Of a stretch of DNA of 64,000 nt, positions 30,808 to 39,138 are shown piece by piece; position 1 is the first letter of the stretch; the number at the start of each line of letters is the position of its first letter. Below the pieces are notes generated by a model. The model made no database searches and was not told the origin of the DNA. It saw nothing but the letters and a program-made list of their open reading frames with translations. A program made the translations under genes and the position numbers. The stretch comes from Massilia sp. Root133 (GTDB lineage Bacteria > Pseudomonadota > Gammaproteobacteria > Burkholderiales > Burkholderiaceae_D), in contig NZ_LMEW01000005.1 of NCBI RefSeq assembly GCF_001426525.1, forward strand, positions 112,366 to 176,365. Direction: 5' to 3'.

Positions 30808-32048
30808 GCCTTTACTCCGCCTACGACGACATCTGGATCCTCGACGGCGTGCGCACGCCCTTCGTGGACTACTGCACCGGCTTTTCTGCCGTTTCGCCGA
30901 CCGATCTCGGCATCAAGGTCGCGCGCGCCGTGCTGGAACGCGCCGGTGTGGAACCGGCGCAGGTCGGCTCCGTCCTGTCCGGGAACATGGCGCCCGGCGA
31001 CTGCTTCCAATACATGATCGCGCGCCACATCGGCCTGTACGCCGGCGTGCACCAGCAGGTCACGGCGCTGAACGTGCAGCGCATCTGCGGCACCGGCTTC
31101 GAGCTGTTCCGCCAGGCCGCGGACCAGGTCAAGCTGGGCTACGCCGACACCGCGCTGGTGGTCGGCACCGAAAACATGACGCGCAACCCGATCGCGGCCT
31201 TCGGCCACCGCACCGGCTTCAAGCTGGGCGCGCCCGTCGAGTTCCAGGATTATATGTGGGAGGCGCTGATCGATCCGGCGCCCGGCATCACGATGCCGCA
31301 GACGGCGGAAAACCTCGCGGTGCGCTACGGCGTCAAGCGCGAGGAAGTGGACGCCTACGCCTCGCGCAGCTTCGCGCGTGCGGTCGCCGCCCAGGCGCGC
31401 GGTTTTCACGCCGGCGAGATCGTCCCGGTCGCGAACGAGACCTTCGACCTGGAAGGGTATGCGCGGCGCACGCTCCGCCTGACCGGCAAGCAGAAGGAAC
31501 TGACCGTCGACACGCACGTCCGGCCATCGCCGGTCGAGGTGCTGGCGGGCCTTCGCGCGCTCTACCCGGGCGGCGTGCAGACCGCGGGCAACAGCGCGGC
31601 GCTGGTCGACGGCGCCGGTGCCGCCATCGTCGCCAGCGGGGAGGTCATGCGCGGCCGCAGCCGTCCGCCGCTGGCGCGCCTGCTGGCCTGCGGCGTCGCC
31701 GGCGTGCCGCCTGAGATCATGGGCATCGGCCCCGCGCCGGCGATCCGCCTGCTGCTGGAACGGAGCGGCCTGCGCCTGGACCAGGTCGGGCTGTTCGAGA
31801 TCAACGAGGCGCAGGGCGCGCAGGTGCTCGCGGTCGCGCGCGAGCTCGGGCTCGACGAGGAGCGCCTGAACGTGAACGGCGGCGCGATCGCGCTCGGCCA
31901 CCCGCTCGCCGCCACCGGCATGCGCCTGACCATCACGCTCGCGCGCGCACTGCGCGAGACCGGCCGCCGCTACGGCGTGGCGTCGGCCTGCATCGGCGGC
32001 GGCCAGGGCATCGCGCTGCTGCTCGAGAACCCGGATTCGGACAACTGA
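30804..32048 (+). CDS. Thiolase for aryl-3-oxopropanoyl-CoA (414 aa)
   Basis: Acetyl-CoA acetyltransferase family: Cys95 (QRICGTGFE), His366 (GHPLAATGMR) and Cys396 (CIGGGQG). It is distinct from pcaF in this window. Between a feruloyl-CoA synthetase and an SDR dehydrogenase it would cleave a 3-aryl-3-oxopropanoyl-CoA such as vanilloylacetyl-CoA into vanilloyl-CoA and acetyl-CoA. The start overlaps the upstream stop by four bases. Confidence 0.88.
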   Translation: MSLYSAYDDIWILDGVRTPFVDYCTGFSAVSPTDLGIKVARAVLERAGVEPAQVGSVLSGNMAPGDCFQYMIARHIGLYAGVHQQVTALNVQRICGTGFELFRQAADQVKLGYADTALVVGTENMTRNPIAAFGHRTGFKLGAPVEFQDYMWEALIDPAPGITMPQTAENLAVRYGVKREEVDAYASRSFARAVAAQARGFHAGEIVPVANETFDLEGYARRTLRLTGKQKELTVDTHVRPSPVEVLAGLRALYPGGVQTAGNSAALVDGAGAAIVASGEVMRGRSRPPLARLLACGVAGVPPEIMGIGPAPAIRLLLERSGLRLDQVGLFEINEAQGAQVLAVARELGLDEERLNVNGGAIALGHPLAATGMRLTITLARALRETGRRYGVASACIGGGQGIALLLENPDSDN

Positions 32049-32058
32049 AGGAGAGACT

Positions 32059-32823
32059 ATGCAACTGGCAGGACATGCCGCCCTGGTGACGGGCGGCGCA
32101 TCGGGCCTCGGCGCCCAGACCGTGCGCGAACTGGCGGCGCAGGGCGCGCGGGTGGCGATCCTCGACGTCAACCTGGAGGCCGCGCAGGCGCTGGCGCAGG
32201 AGGTCGGCGGACTCGCGCTGCACTGCGACATCTGCGACAGCGCCAGCGTGGAAGCGGCCCTGCGGGCGGCGGCCGACGCGCATGGCGGCGCGCGCATCCT
32301 GGTCAACTGCGCGGGCATCGGCGGCGCGCGCCGCCTCGTCGGGCGCGACGGCACCCCGATGCCGCTGGAGGACTTCAGCCGCATCGTCCAGGTCAACCTG
32401 ATCGGCACCTTCAACGTGGTGCGCCTGGCCGCGGCCGCGATGGTCGCGGAGGAACCGCTGGAAGACGGCGAGCGCGGGGTCATCATCCTGACCTCGTCGG
32501 TGGCCGCGTACGACGGCCAGGTCGGCCAGGAAGCCTACGCGGCATCGAAGGGCGGCCTGACGTCGCTGACCCTGCCGCTGGCGCGCGACCTCGCGCAGTT
32601 CGGGGTGCGCGTGGTGACCATCGCCCCGGGCCTGTTCATGACGCCGTTGCTGTACAAGCTGCCGGAAGAGGTGCAGCAGTCGCTGGCCGCATCCATTCCC
32701 TTCCCGAAGCGGCTGGGCAAGGCGGACGAATATGCGCGCCTCGCCGTCCACGTCGTCACGAACCTGTCGCTCAACGGCGAGGTGATCCGCCTCGACGGGG
32801 CGCTGCGTCTGCCGCCACGCTGA
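32059..32823 (+). CDS. SDR 3-hydroxyacyl-CoA dehydrogenase (254 aa)
   Basis: Short-chain dehydrogenase: TGGASGLG nucleotide loop (11-18), NCAG motif (83-86), catalytic Ser147, Tyr160 and Lys164. It resembles type II 3-hydroxyacyl-CoA dehydrogenases (HSD17B10/FadB2x), including the long MPLEDFSRIVQVNLIGTFNV helix. It would oxidise the 3-hydroxy-3-arylpropanoyl-CoA made by the hydratase, using NAD+. AAGGAGAGACT precedes the ATG, 10 bases after the thiolase stop. Its 3' end overlaps the 3' end of the convergent LysR gene by 53 bp. Confidence 0.87.
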   Translation: MQLAGHAALVTGGASGLGAQTVRELAAQGARVAILDVNLEAAQALAQEVGGLALHCDICDSASVEAALRAAADAHGGARILVNCAGIGGARRLVGRDGTPMPLEDFSRIVQVNLIGTFNVVRLAAAAMVAEEPLEDGERGVIILTSSVAAYDGQVGQEAYAASKGGLTSLTLPLARDLAQFGVRVVTIAPGLFMTPLLYKLPEEVQQSLAASIPFPKRLGKADEYARLAVHVVTNLSLNGEVIRLDGALRLPPR

Positions 32824-33733
32824 GCGCCGCGCGGCGAAAACATTCGATCAGGTGCTCGACCGGGGCGGACAGCACCCGGTCGGCGCGCCGCACGATCACC
32901 AGCTCGCGCGCCAGCGGCATGCGGGCCGGCAGCGCCGCCAGGCCGGCCTGGAGCGCTTCCTCGCGGTGCAGCCGCGGCACCAGCGTCACGCCGAGGCCCG
33001 CGCCCACGAGGGCCAGCGCGGTGCGGATCTGCTCGACGACGAAACGCGGGCGCAAGGTCACGCCGGCCTGCAGGGCCGCGTGTTCCACGTCCCGCTGCAG
33101 CCGGCCCGTGCCGCCCAGGATCAGCGGCACGTCCGCCAGGTCGCCCCAGCCGGCCGATTTGCGCGCCGCCAGCGCGCTGTCGGGCCGGCACACCACCACG
33201 AACGGATCGTGGAGCAGCGATTCCGTCACCAGGTCCCCTGGCTCGGTGGGCCGCGCGGCCACGCCGAAATCGACCACCCGGTCCTGCACCCAGGCCGCCG
33301 CCTTCGCGCTGGGGATGTCGTGCAGGCTCACCTGGAAGTCCGGATAGTCGCGGTAGAACAGCGTGAGCGCCTGGGCCGCGAGACCGGCCGCCACCGATGG
33401 CACGACGGCCAGCGACGTGCTGCCGCGATGCGTATCGGCGGCGTCCCCGATGCCGCGCATCGCATGCTCGAAATTGCGCACCAGGTCTTCCGCCACCACG
33501 GCGAGGCGCTCGCCCTGGACGGTCAGGCGCAGCGAGCGGCTGCTGCGGTCGAACAGGGACAGGCCCAGTTGCTGTTCGATCTTGGCCACGGTCGCCGACA
33601 GCGACGGCTGCGAGATCCCGAGCCGCCTCGCGGCCGCGGAAAAACTCGCGCAACGGCTTGCCATCGCGAATACCTCCAGCTGGCGGATCGTCAGGTTCGT
33701 GCTGCAGCCGGTTTCCGCTTTACTATCGATCAT
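32771..33733 (-). CDS. LysR-type regulator (320 aa)
   Basis: Winged helix NLTIRQLEVFAMASRCASFSAAARRLGISQPSLSATVAKIEQQ, then a LysR substrate domain. The start at 33733 is chosen because it gives the usual short lead before the helix; an upstream in-frame ATG at 33826 would add 31 atypical residues, and neither has a clear ribosome-binding site. It sits between the phenylpropanoid cluster and the CoA-dependent operon at 33877 and diverges from the latter, so it may control one or both. Its 3' end overlaps the SDR gene on the other strand. Confidence 0.85.
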   Translation of the reverse strand: MIDSKAETGCSTNLTIRQLEVFAMASRCASFSAAARRLGISQPSLSATVAKIEQQLGLSLFDRSSRSLRLTVQGERLAVVAEDLVRNFEHAMRGIGDAADTHRGSTSLAVVPSVAAGLAAQALTLFYRDYPDFQVSLHDIPSAKAAAWVQDRVVDFGVAARPTEPGDLVTESLLHDPFVVVCRPDSALAARKSAGWGDLADVPLILGGTGRLQRDVEHAALQAGVTLRPRFVVEQIRTALALVGAGLGVTLVPRLHREEALQAGLAALPARMPLARELVIVRRADRVLSAPVEHLIECFRRAALSVAADAAPRRGGSPRR

Positions 33734-33831
33734 ATTTATGAATAAATTGGATAGATAAACAAGGCATAGAGTACACCTTAAGCCGCGTCGGCGGAACCTG
33801 GAAAAACATGCTTGCCTTTCCGGCATATTAC

Positions 33832-33861
33832 TTATAAAGTATAAGCATTAAAACTCAAAAG
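33832..33861 (+). promoter_or_regulatory. Promoter element shared with the hydratase operon
   Basis: Thirty bases here align without gaps to 28082-28111 with 23 identities, including TTATA, TATAA, CATTA and ACTCAA blocks at the same spacing. The start codon of the hydrolase gene lies 15 bases further on. This places the 33877 operon in the same regulon as the side-chain shortening genes. Confidence 0.6.
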
Positions 33862-33876
33862 CAGTAGGAGACTACA

Positions 33877-35592
33877 ATGGCATCGACGATGCGCCGCGCA
33901 CTGCAGGGGATGTTCTGCGCGCTGGTACTGACAGCCGGGACGGCCAACGCCACCGGGCCCACCGGGTTTGGCGCGCCGCTGCCGGCCGCCGTCCATGAGA
34001 TCGAGCGCAGCTCGTTCTACATCCCGATGTCGGACGGCACCCGGCTGGCCGCCGACGTCTACCGGCCGAAGGCGCCGGGGCGTTACCCGGTCATCCTGCA
34101 CGCCAGCGCGGCGCGCAGCCGCCCGTCCGACACGGACGACAGGTCGGGCGCCGGCGGGTTCTCCACGCAGATGATCAACCTGGCCCGCTACGGCTACGTG
34201 TTCGTGGTGGTCGAGCGGCGCGGCCTGGGCGCCTCGTTCGGCACGCGGCGCGGCTACCACGACCGCACCGAGGCGCGCGACGCCTACGACCTGACCGCCT
34301 GGGCCGCCACCCAACCGTGGTCGCAGGGCGCGGTCGGTGTGTTCGGCTGCTCGAATACGGGCGACGCCGCGATGCACTTCCTGACCACGACGACCCACCC
34401 GGCCCTGAAGGCCGTGTTCGCGGGCTGCTTCAACTGGGATAAATACAGCGGCGGGCGGCGCGGCGGCGTGCTGGCCAACTGGGGCACCGGGCCGCAGTCC
34501 AGCGTCGAGCAGGACCTGCGCACCGCGATCCCGGTCGACGGTGACGACGCGCGCACCCTGCTGCGCCAGGCGGCCCAGGACCATGCGCGCAACACGCCGC
34601 TGCTGGACCTGTGGTCGGGCATGCCGAACCGCGGCGACGTTTCGCCGCTGACCGGTACGCCGTTCTGGGAGGAGGGCAGCATCGCCACGTATGGCGACAC
34701 GGTGCGCAAATCCGGCGTGCCGGTCTACATCCAGGCCGGCTGGCAGGACGACTTCCGGGCCCAGGCGTTCATCACGCTGGCCAACCTGACGCAGCCGACG
34801 AAACTGATCGTCGGCGACTGGGGCCATTGCTACAGCAAGGATTTCTCGATGGCGGCCGAGGCACTGCGCTGGTTCGACCACTGGCTCAAGGGCGCCGACA
34901 ACGGCATCATGCAGGAGCCGCGCGTCCATTACGAGACGGTGAACGCGGGGTGGCGCACGGCCGATGCATGGCCGGTCCCGGCCAGCCATCCCGTCAAGGA
35001 TTTCCTCGGCGCGGGCAGCCTGGACATGCGCGAGCCGGAACCCGGCAAGCTGTCGTTCAAGGTCGACTACCAGCCCGTCTGCGCGCGCGGCACGGGCCTC
35101 GGTCCGACCTGCCCGCAGGACGACAAGGGCCTGACGTTCACGAGCGCGCCGCTGGCCGCCGACATGGAACTGACGGGCCACCCGGTCGCCGACCTGTGGC
35201 TGTCGTCCAGCGTGGAGGACGGTCCCGTGTTCGCCTACCTCGAGGACATCGCGCCCGGCGGCGCCATCGCCATGGTCAGCGAAGGCCGGCTGCAGGCGCG
35301 TCACCGCAGGCTGGCGCCGGCGCCGTTCGCGCTGCCGGGCATTCCCTGGCACAGCTTCGACAAGGACGACGTGGAAAACCTCGTGCCGGGACAGGCCGCG
35401 CGCTTCGCATTCGACCTGCTGCCAGTGTCGTGGGTATTCAAGGCCGGGCACCGCTACCGCCTGACCATTACCGGCGCCGACCCGCGCGAAAAACTGCGCA
35501 AGACGTACGCGCCGGCCCCGACGTGGACCGTGTGGTTCGACCGTGCGCATCCGTCGCAGCTGGTGCTGCCGCTGGTGGGGGCGTCGTCATGA
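33877..35592 (+). CDS. Exported CocE/NonD-family alpha/beta hydrolase (571 aa)
   Basis: Signal peptide (1-25, ending ANA), an X-Pro-dipeptidyl-peptidase S15/CocE hydrolase domain (MSDGTRLAADVYRP, VVERRGLGASFG, nucleophile Ser159 in FGCSNTGD, GDWGHCYSK for the His) and a C-terminal jelly-roll domain (MELTGHPVADLWLSSSVEDGPVFAYLEDI). Members hydrolyse esters or amides (cocaine esterase, glutaryl-7-ACA acylase). It heads an operon joined by 4-bp overlaps, so it probably releases, in the periplasm, the acid that the downstream CoA enzymes process. Substrate unknown; an aromatic ester is suggested by the regulon. Confidence 0.87.
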   Translation: MASTMRRALQGMFCALVLTAGTANATGPTGFGAPLPAAVHEIERSSFYIPMSDGTRLAADVYRPKAPGRYPVILHASAARSRPSDTDDRSGAGGFSTQMINLARYGYVFVVVERRGLGASFGTRRGYHDRTEARDAYDLTAWAATQPWSQGAVGVFGCSNTGDAAMHFLTTTTHPALKAVFAGCFNWDKYSGGRRGGVLANWGTGPQSSVEQDLRTAIPVDGDDARTLLRQAAQDHARNTPLLDLWSGMPNRGDVSPLTGTPFWEEGSIATYGDTVRKSGVPVYIQAGWQDDFRAQAFITLANLTQPTKLIVGDWGHCYSKDFSMAAEALRWFDHWLKGADNGIMQEPRVHYETVNAGWRTADAWPVPASHPVKDFLGAGSLDMREPEPGKLSFKVDYQPVCARGTGLGPTCPQDDKGLTFTSAPLAADMELTGHPVADLWLSSSVEDGPVFAYLEDIAPGGAIAMVSEGRLQARHRRLAPAPFALPGIPWHSFDKDDVENLVPGQAARFAFDLLPVSWVFKAGHRYRLTITGADPREKLRKTYAPAPTWTVWFDRAHPSQLVLPLVGASS

Positions 35593-36743
35593 ATGACCTT
35601 TCCCTGCTGATGGTCGGCGACCTCGTGCTCGATGAACCCGATCCGGACCGCTTCTTCGACGACGCCCGCGCCGTGCTGTTCGGCGCGGACCTCGTGGTCG
35701 GGCACGTGGAGACGCCGTACACGCTGCGCGGCAAAGAACAATCCGGCGACGTGCCGGCGGAAGCGGCCGACCCGGCGAAGCTCGCGAGCCTCGCACGGGC
35801 GGGCTTTCACGCCGCCAGCCTGGCCGGCAACCACGTCTACGACCAGGGCGAGGAGGGCGTGGCCGACACCATCGCCGGCCTGTACGCGCACGGCATCGCG
35901 CCGTTCGGCGCCGGCGTGGATCTCGCGGGCGCGCGCCTCCCGGCCATCCTCGAACGGGGCGGCCTGCGTGTCGGCTTCCTGGGCTATAACTGCGTCGGAC
36001 CGCGCCTGTCGTGGGCCGGCCCGGACAAGGGCGGCTGCGCGTACGTCCAGGTGATCTCGCACTACGACCCGGAAGGCGCCAATCCGGGCGGTCCGCCGCA
36101 GGCATTCACGTTCCCGGTCCCCGCGACGCTGGATGCCATGCAGGCCGACATCGTGGCGCTGCGCCGGCAGGTCGACATCGTGGTGGTCTCGCTGCACAAG
36201 GGGCTCGTGCACACGCCCGCGCAGCTGGCGATGTACGAACGCCCGGTGGCACGCGCCGCGATCGAGGCGGGCGCCGACATCGTGGTCGGCCACCATCCGC
36301 ACATCGCGCGCGGCATCGAATTCTACAAAGGGCGGCCGATTTTCCACGGGCTGGGCAACTTCGTCACCGTGACGCGCGCGCTGAACGTGGAGGGCAACGA
36401 CCACCCGGCGCGCCTCGCGTGGGCCGAGCGGCGGCGCAAGCTGTTCGGCTTCGTGCCCGATCCGGACATGCCTTGCTATCCGTTCCATCCGGAGTCGCGC
36501 AACACCATGATCGCGGATTGCCGCATCGCGCCGGACGGCCGGGTCAGCGCGGGCTTCCGGCCGTGCTGGATCGGCGACGACGGCGCGCCCCGTGTGCTCG
36601 GCAACGACGCGCAAGGGCGGGCAGTGGCCGGCTACCTGGCCGACATCGGCCGCGTGGCCGGCATGGACACGGTGTTCCGCTGGGAGGGAGAACGCGTCGT
36701 CGTCGTGCCGGGCGGCAGGGATCCGATGGGAGCGATGGCATGA
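35589..36743 (+). CDS. CapA/PgsA-like metallophosphatase-fold protein (384 aa)
   Basis: CapA family pattern: LLMVGDLVLDEPD at the N-terminus, GHVETPYTLRG, SLAGNHVYDQGEEGVADT, VVSLHKG and GHHPHIARGIEFYKGRPIFHGLGNFV. These are the metal-binding motifs of the calcineurin-like fold used by poly-gamma-glutamate CapA proteins. It lacks a signal peptide or membrane anchor, so it is cytoplasmic. Both ends overlap neighbouring genes by four bases, tying it to a CoA-based catabolic operon with no capsule genes. A hydrolytic or ligase role on a pathway intermediate is possible; none is proven. Confidence 0.8.
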   Translation: MNDLSLLMVGDLVLDEPDPDRFFDDARAVLFGADLVVGHVETPYTLRGKEQSGDVPAEAADPAKLASLARAGFHAASLAGNHVYDQGEEGVADTIAGLYAHGIAPFGAGVDLAGARLPAILERGGLRVGFLGYNCVGPRLSWAGPDKGGCAYVQVISHYDPEGANPGGPPQAFTFPVPATLDAMQADIVALRRQVDIVVVSLHKGLVHTPAQLAMYERPVARAAIEAGADIVVGHHPHIARGIEFYKGRPIFHGLGNFVTVTRALNVEGNDHPARLAWAERRRKLFGFVPDPDMPCYPFHPESRNTMIADCRIAPDGRVSAGFRPCWIGDDGAPRVLGNDAQGRAVAGYLADIGRVAGMDTVFRWEGERVVVVPGGRDPMGAMA

Positions 36744-37831
36744 GCGCGCTCGAGATTTTGCAGAAGGCGTGCGCGCAGCCGTTCGCCGCGGCGCATGCGG
36801 CGAAGGAGGCGGGCCGGCGCGTCGTCGCCTACCTCGGCACCTCGGTCCCGGTGGAACTGATCCGCGCCGGCGGCGCGTTCGCGTTCCAGGTGGCCGGCGA
36901 TCCGTCGCTGCCCGCGCCGTTGTCCGACCTCTACCTGGACGACGAATACGATGGCGAGATCCGCTCGCTGTTCGACCGGATCGGCGGCGGCGCGTGCGAC
37001 GTGGCCGACCTGATCGTGATCCCGCGCGCGTCGAACGGCCTGCTGTACCTGTATTACAGCCTGCTCGAGCTGCGCCGGCTGGAGCCGCGGCGGCGCTTTC
37101 CCGAGCTGCTGCTGTACGACGTGCTGAACACGCCGAACTGGGCGACGGCGCGTTACGTACTGGACCGCACCCGCACGCTGCATGCGCGGCTGGGCGGTTC
37201 TGTCGACGACGTGCGCGCGTCGATCGCCCTCGGCAACGAACAGCGGCGCGCGCTGCACGCGCTGAACGCCCGCCGGCGCGCCGGTCGGCTGCGCGGCAGC
37301 ACGTGGTGGACGGCGTTGCGCGCGTCGCGCGTGATGGAACCGCAGGCCTGGCTCGACGCGGTGCGCGCGCTGGTGGACGAGGCGGCGCCGGCGCGGCGCC
37401 TGCTGCTGAAGGGCTATGGCCAGGATACGCCGGCCCTGTACGCGCTGGCGGAATCGCTCGGGGCGAACATCGTGGCCGACGACCACCTCGGCGGCGAGCG
37501 CACCGTGCAATGGCTCGTCGACGAGACGGCGGAACCGCTGGCCGCGCTGGCCGGGCACTACCAGTCGCGCGTGCCCACCATCCGTTCGTATCCACAGGGG
37601 GCGGAGGACGCCGCGTGGCTGGCGTTGCTGGGGGAGAGCAGGGCGCAGGGCGTGCTGTTCTACCACGAGGAATTCGACGATACCTTCGGCTGGGACGTGC
37701 CGGCCCAGGTCGATCGTCTCGCCGCGCCCGGCCTGCCGCACGCGCTGCTGGCGCGCCAGTCCTACCACGCGCCGGACCGGGACGCGCAGCGCGCCGTCCT
37801 GGCCGGCCTGATCGAAAGCCTGCCCACATGA
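36740..37831 (+). CDS. 2-hydroxyacyl-CoA dehydratase / benzoyl-CoA reductase-fold protein, subunit A-like, cysteine ligands missing (363 aa)
   Basis: The fold is recognisable by order and spacing: AYLGTSVPVELIRAGG near residue 30, DLIVIPRASNGLLYLY near 92, LKGYGQDTPALYALAESLGANIVADDH, and near the end GVLFYHEEFDDTFGWDVP followed by GLPHALLARQ. In known HgdA/FldB/BcrB-type subunits the first, second and last of these hold the cysteines that bind a [4Fe-4S] cluster; here they read Gly/Thr, Ser/Asn and Asp. Only Cys11 and Cys86 exist in the protein. It is coupled to a second protein of the same superfamily and a CaiB-type CoA-transferase. No ATPase activator gene is nearby. Family membership is likely; normal radical dehydration is unlikely. 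Confidence 0.72.
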   Translation: MSALEILQKACAQPFAAAHAAKEAGRRVVAYLGTSVPVELIRAGGAFAFQVAGDPSLPAPLSDLYLDDEYDGEIRSLFDRIGGGACDVADLIVIPRASNGLLYLYYSLLELRRLEPRRRFPELLLYDVLNTPNWATARYVLDRTRTLHARLGGSVDDVRASIALGNEQRRALHALNARRRAGRLRGSTWWTALRASRVMEPQAWLDAVRALVDEAAPARRLLLKGYGQDTPALYALAESLGANIVADDHLGGERTVQWLVDETAEPLAALAGHYQSRVPTIRSYPQGAEDAAWLALLGESRAQGVLFYHEEFDDTFGWDVPAQVDRLAAPGLPHALLARQSYHAPDRDAQRAVLAGLIESLPT

Positions 37832-39138
37832 GCCGTCCCGTCCCCACCCGCCTCGCGTCGACGCTGGCGGCCAACGCCCACCAGAAGGAAGAATTCCAGG
37901 CGTTCCGCCGCCGCGTGCTCGAAGACGGTGAACCGTACGTCATCTCGGACGCGGTGGCGCCGGCCGAGATCCTGCACGCGATGGACATCCACGTGACGCC
38001 GGTCGTCTGGTACTCGGCCATCATCGCGGCCAAGCAGCTGTCGCCGTATTACTTCGAGCAGATGGATGCCCGCGGTTTCCACGACCGCCTGCCGCGCTAT
38101 ACGAGCCTGCCGCTGATGAGTACCCTGGACGGCGATCCGGAGCGGGCGCCGTACGGCGGCCTGCCGAAGCCGATGATGATCCTCTCGCGCTTTCGCGACG
38201 ACTATGGCCAGCGCATCAGCGAACTGTGGTCGCGCGCGTACGGGGGCGTGCCGGTGTTCGGCCTGGACGCCAGCTCCAGCACGGCGCTGGGCCCGCGCTG
38301 GTGGGAGCGCGGCCTGCGCGACTGGGAAACCCTGTACGAGCCGCACCGCCTGGATTTCCAGGTCGAGCAGCTGGAAGGGCTAATCCGGACTGCCGAGACG
38401 CTGTCCGGCCGCAGCTTCGAACCGCTCGAATTCATGCGCCAGATGCACCGTATTAACGAGGCCGGCGAGATCGTGGCCGACATCCGCGACATGCTGGCCC
38501 GCGCGCGTCCGCTGCCGGTGCCGCTGACCGAACAGCTGGCCAACGTGATGGCGCCGACGTGGGACCGCGGCAGCGCATGGTCGGTCGCCCACCTGAAGGC
38601 GTTCCGCGCAGAGTTGCGCACACTGATCGGGCAGGGCGCCGCGGCGTGCCCAAACGAGCGTCTGCGCCTGCTCTGGGTCGGCAACGGGCTGTGGTTCAAC
38701 ACCGGTTTCTACCGCGCCTTCGAAGAAAAGTACGGCGCCGTGTTCGTGTGGACCATGTATTCGAACTTCCTGTCGGACGGCTACCGCCGCTACTTCCGCG
38801 ACGACCCCGCACACGCGCTGCGCGCGCTGGCCTCGCGCCACATCAGCATGAACGAGCAGCTGCACGTGCCGCCGTGGATGGGCGACTGGATCGTCGAACA
38901 GGCCCGTGCCTACGGGGCCGACGGCGCCGTGATGCTGGTGCCGAAGCACGACCGCATGGGGTCCCTCGGCTCGCGAATGACGAAGGTCGCGCTCGAACGG
39001 GCCGGCATCCCGGTGGTGGAGCTGCACGCCAACATGGTCGACGCCCGCATGTGGGACGACGCGGCCATGCGAAAAAAGGTTGAAGAATTCATCGAACAGC
39101 GCCTGTTGCGCGGTTCAACAACAACGGAGACAGCATGA
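37828..39138 (+). CDS. 2-hydroxyacyl-CoA dehydratase-family protein, subunit B-like, cysteine ligands missing (436 aa)
   Basis: Family landmarks: EPYVISDAVAPAEILHAMDI, the helix region PVVWYSAIIAAKQLSPYYFEQMDARGFHDRLPRYT, PKPMMILSRFRDDYGQRISEL, and a C-terminal GADGAVMLVPKHDRMGSLGSRM followed by GIPVVELHANMVDARMW and MRKKVEEFIEQRL. Where active subunits have CSY (after the DL) and a cysteine in the C-terminal H-x-S-C-R segment, this protein has PRY and HDR. The only cysteine is in AAACPNERLR. Both ends overlap neighbouring genes by four bases, so it is made together with the subunit A-like protein and presumably forms a heterodimer with it. Confidence 0.72.
   Translation: MSRPVPTRLASTLAANAHQKEEFQAFRRRVLEDGEPYVISDAVAPAEILHAMDIHVTPVVWYSAIIAAKQLSPYYFEQMDARGFHDRLPRYTSLPLMSTLDGDPERAPYGGLPKPMMILSRFRDDYGQRISELWSRAYGGVPVFGLDASSSTALGPRWWERGLRDWETLYEPHRLDFQVEQLEGLIRTAETLSGRSFEPLEFMRQMHRINEAGEIVADIRDMLARARPLPVPLTEQLANVMAPTWDRGSAWSVAHLKAFRAELRTLIGQGAAACPNERLRLLWVGNGLWFNTGFYRAFEEKYGAVFVWTMYSNFLSDGYRRYFRDDPAHALRALASRHISMNEQLHVPPWMGDWIVEQARAYGADGAVMLVPKHDRMGSLGSRMTKVALERAGIPVVELHANMVDARMWDDAAMRKKVEEFIEQRLLRGSTTTETA

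Noticed and set aside
35454..38033. Minus-strand frame of 859 codons
   Set aside because: Antisense to the CapA and dehydratase-like genes; composition is random-looking and Arg/Pro-rich.
36740..39138. Functional benzoyl-CoA reductase or radical 2-hydroxyacyl-CoA dehydratase
   Set aside because: Cluster-ligand cysteines are absent in both subunits and no activator ATPase gene is in the window.
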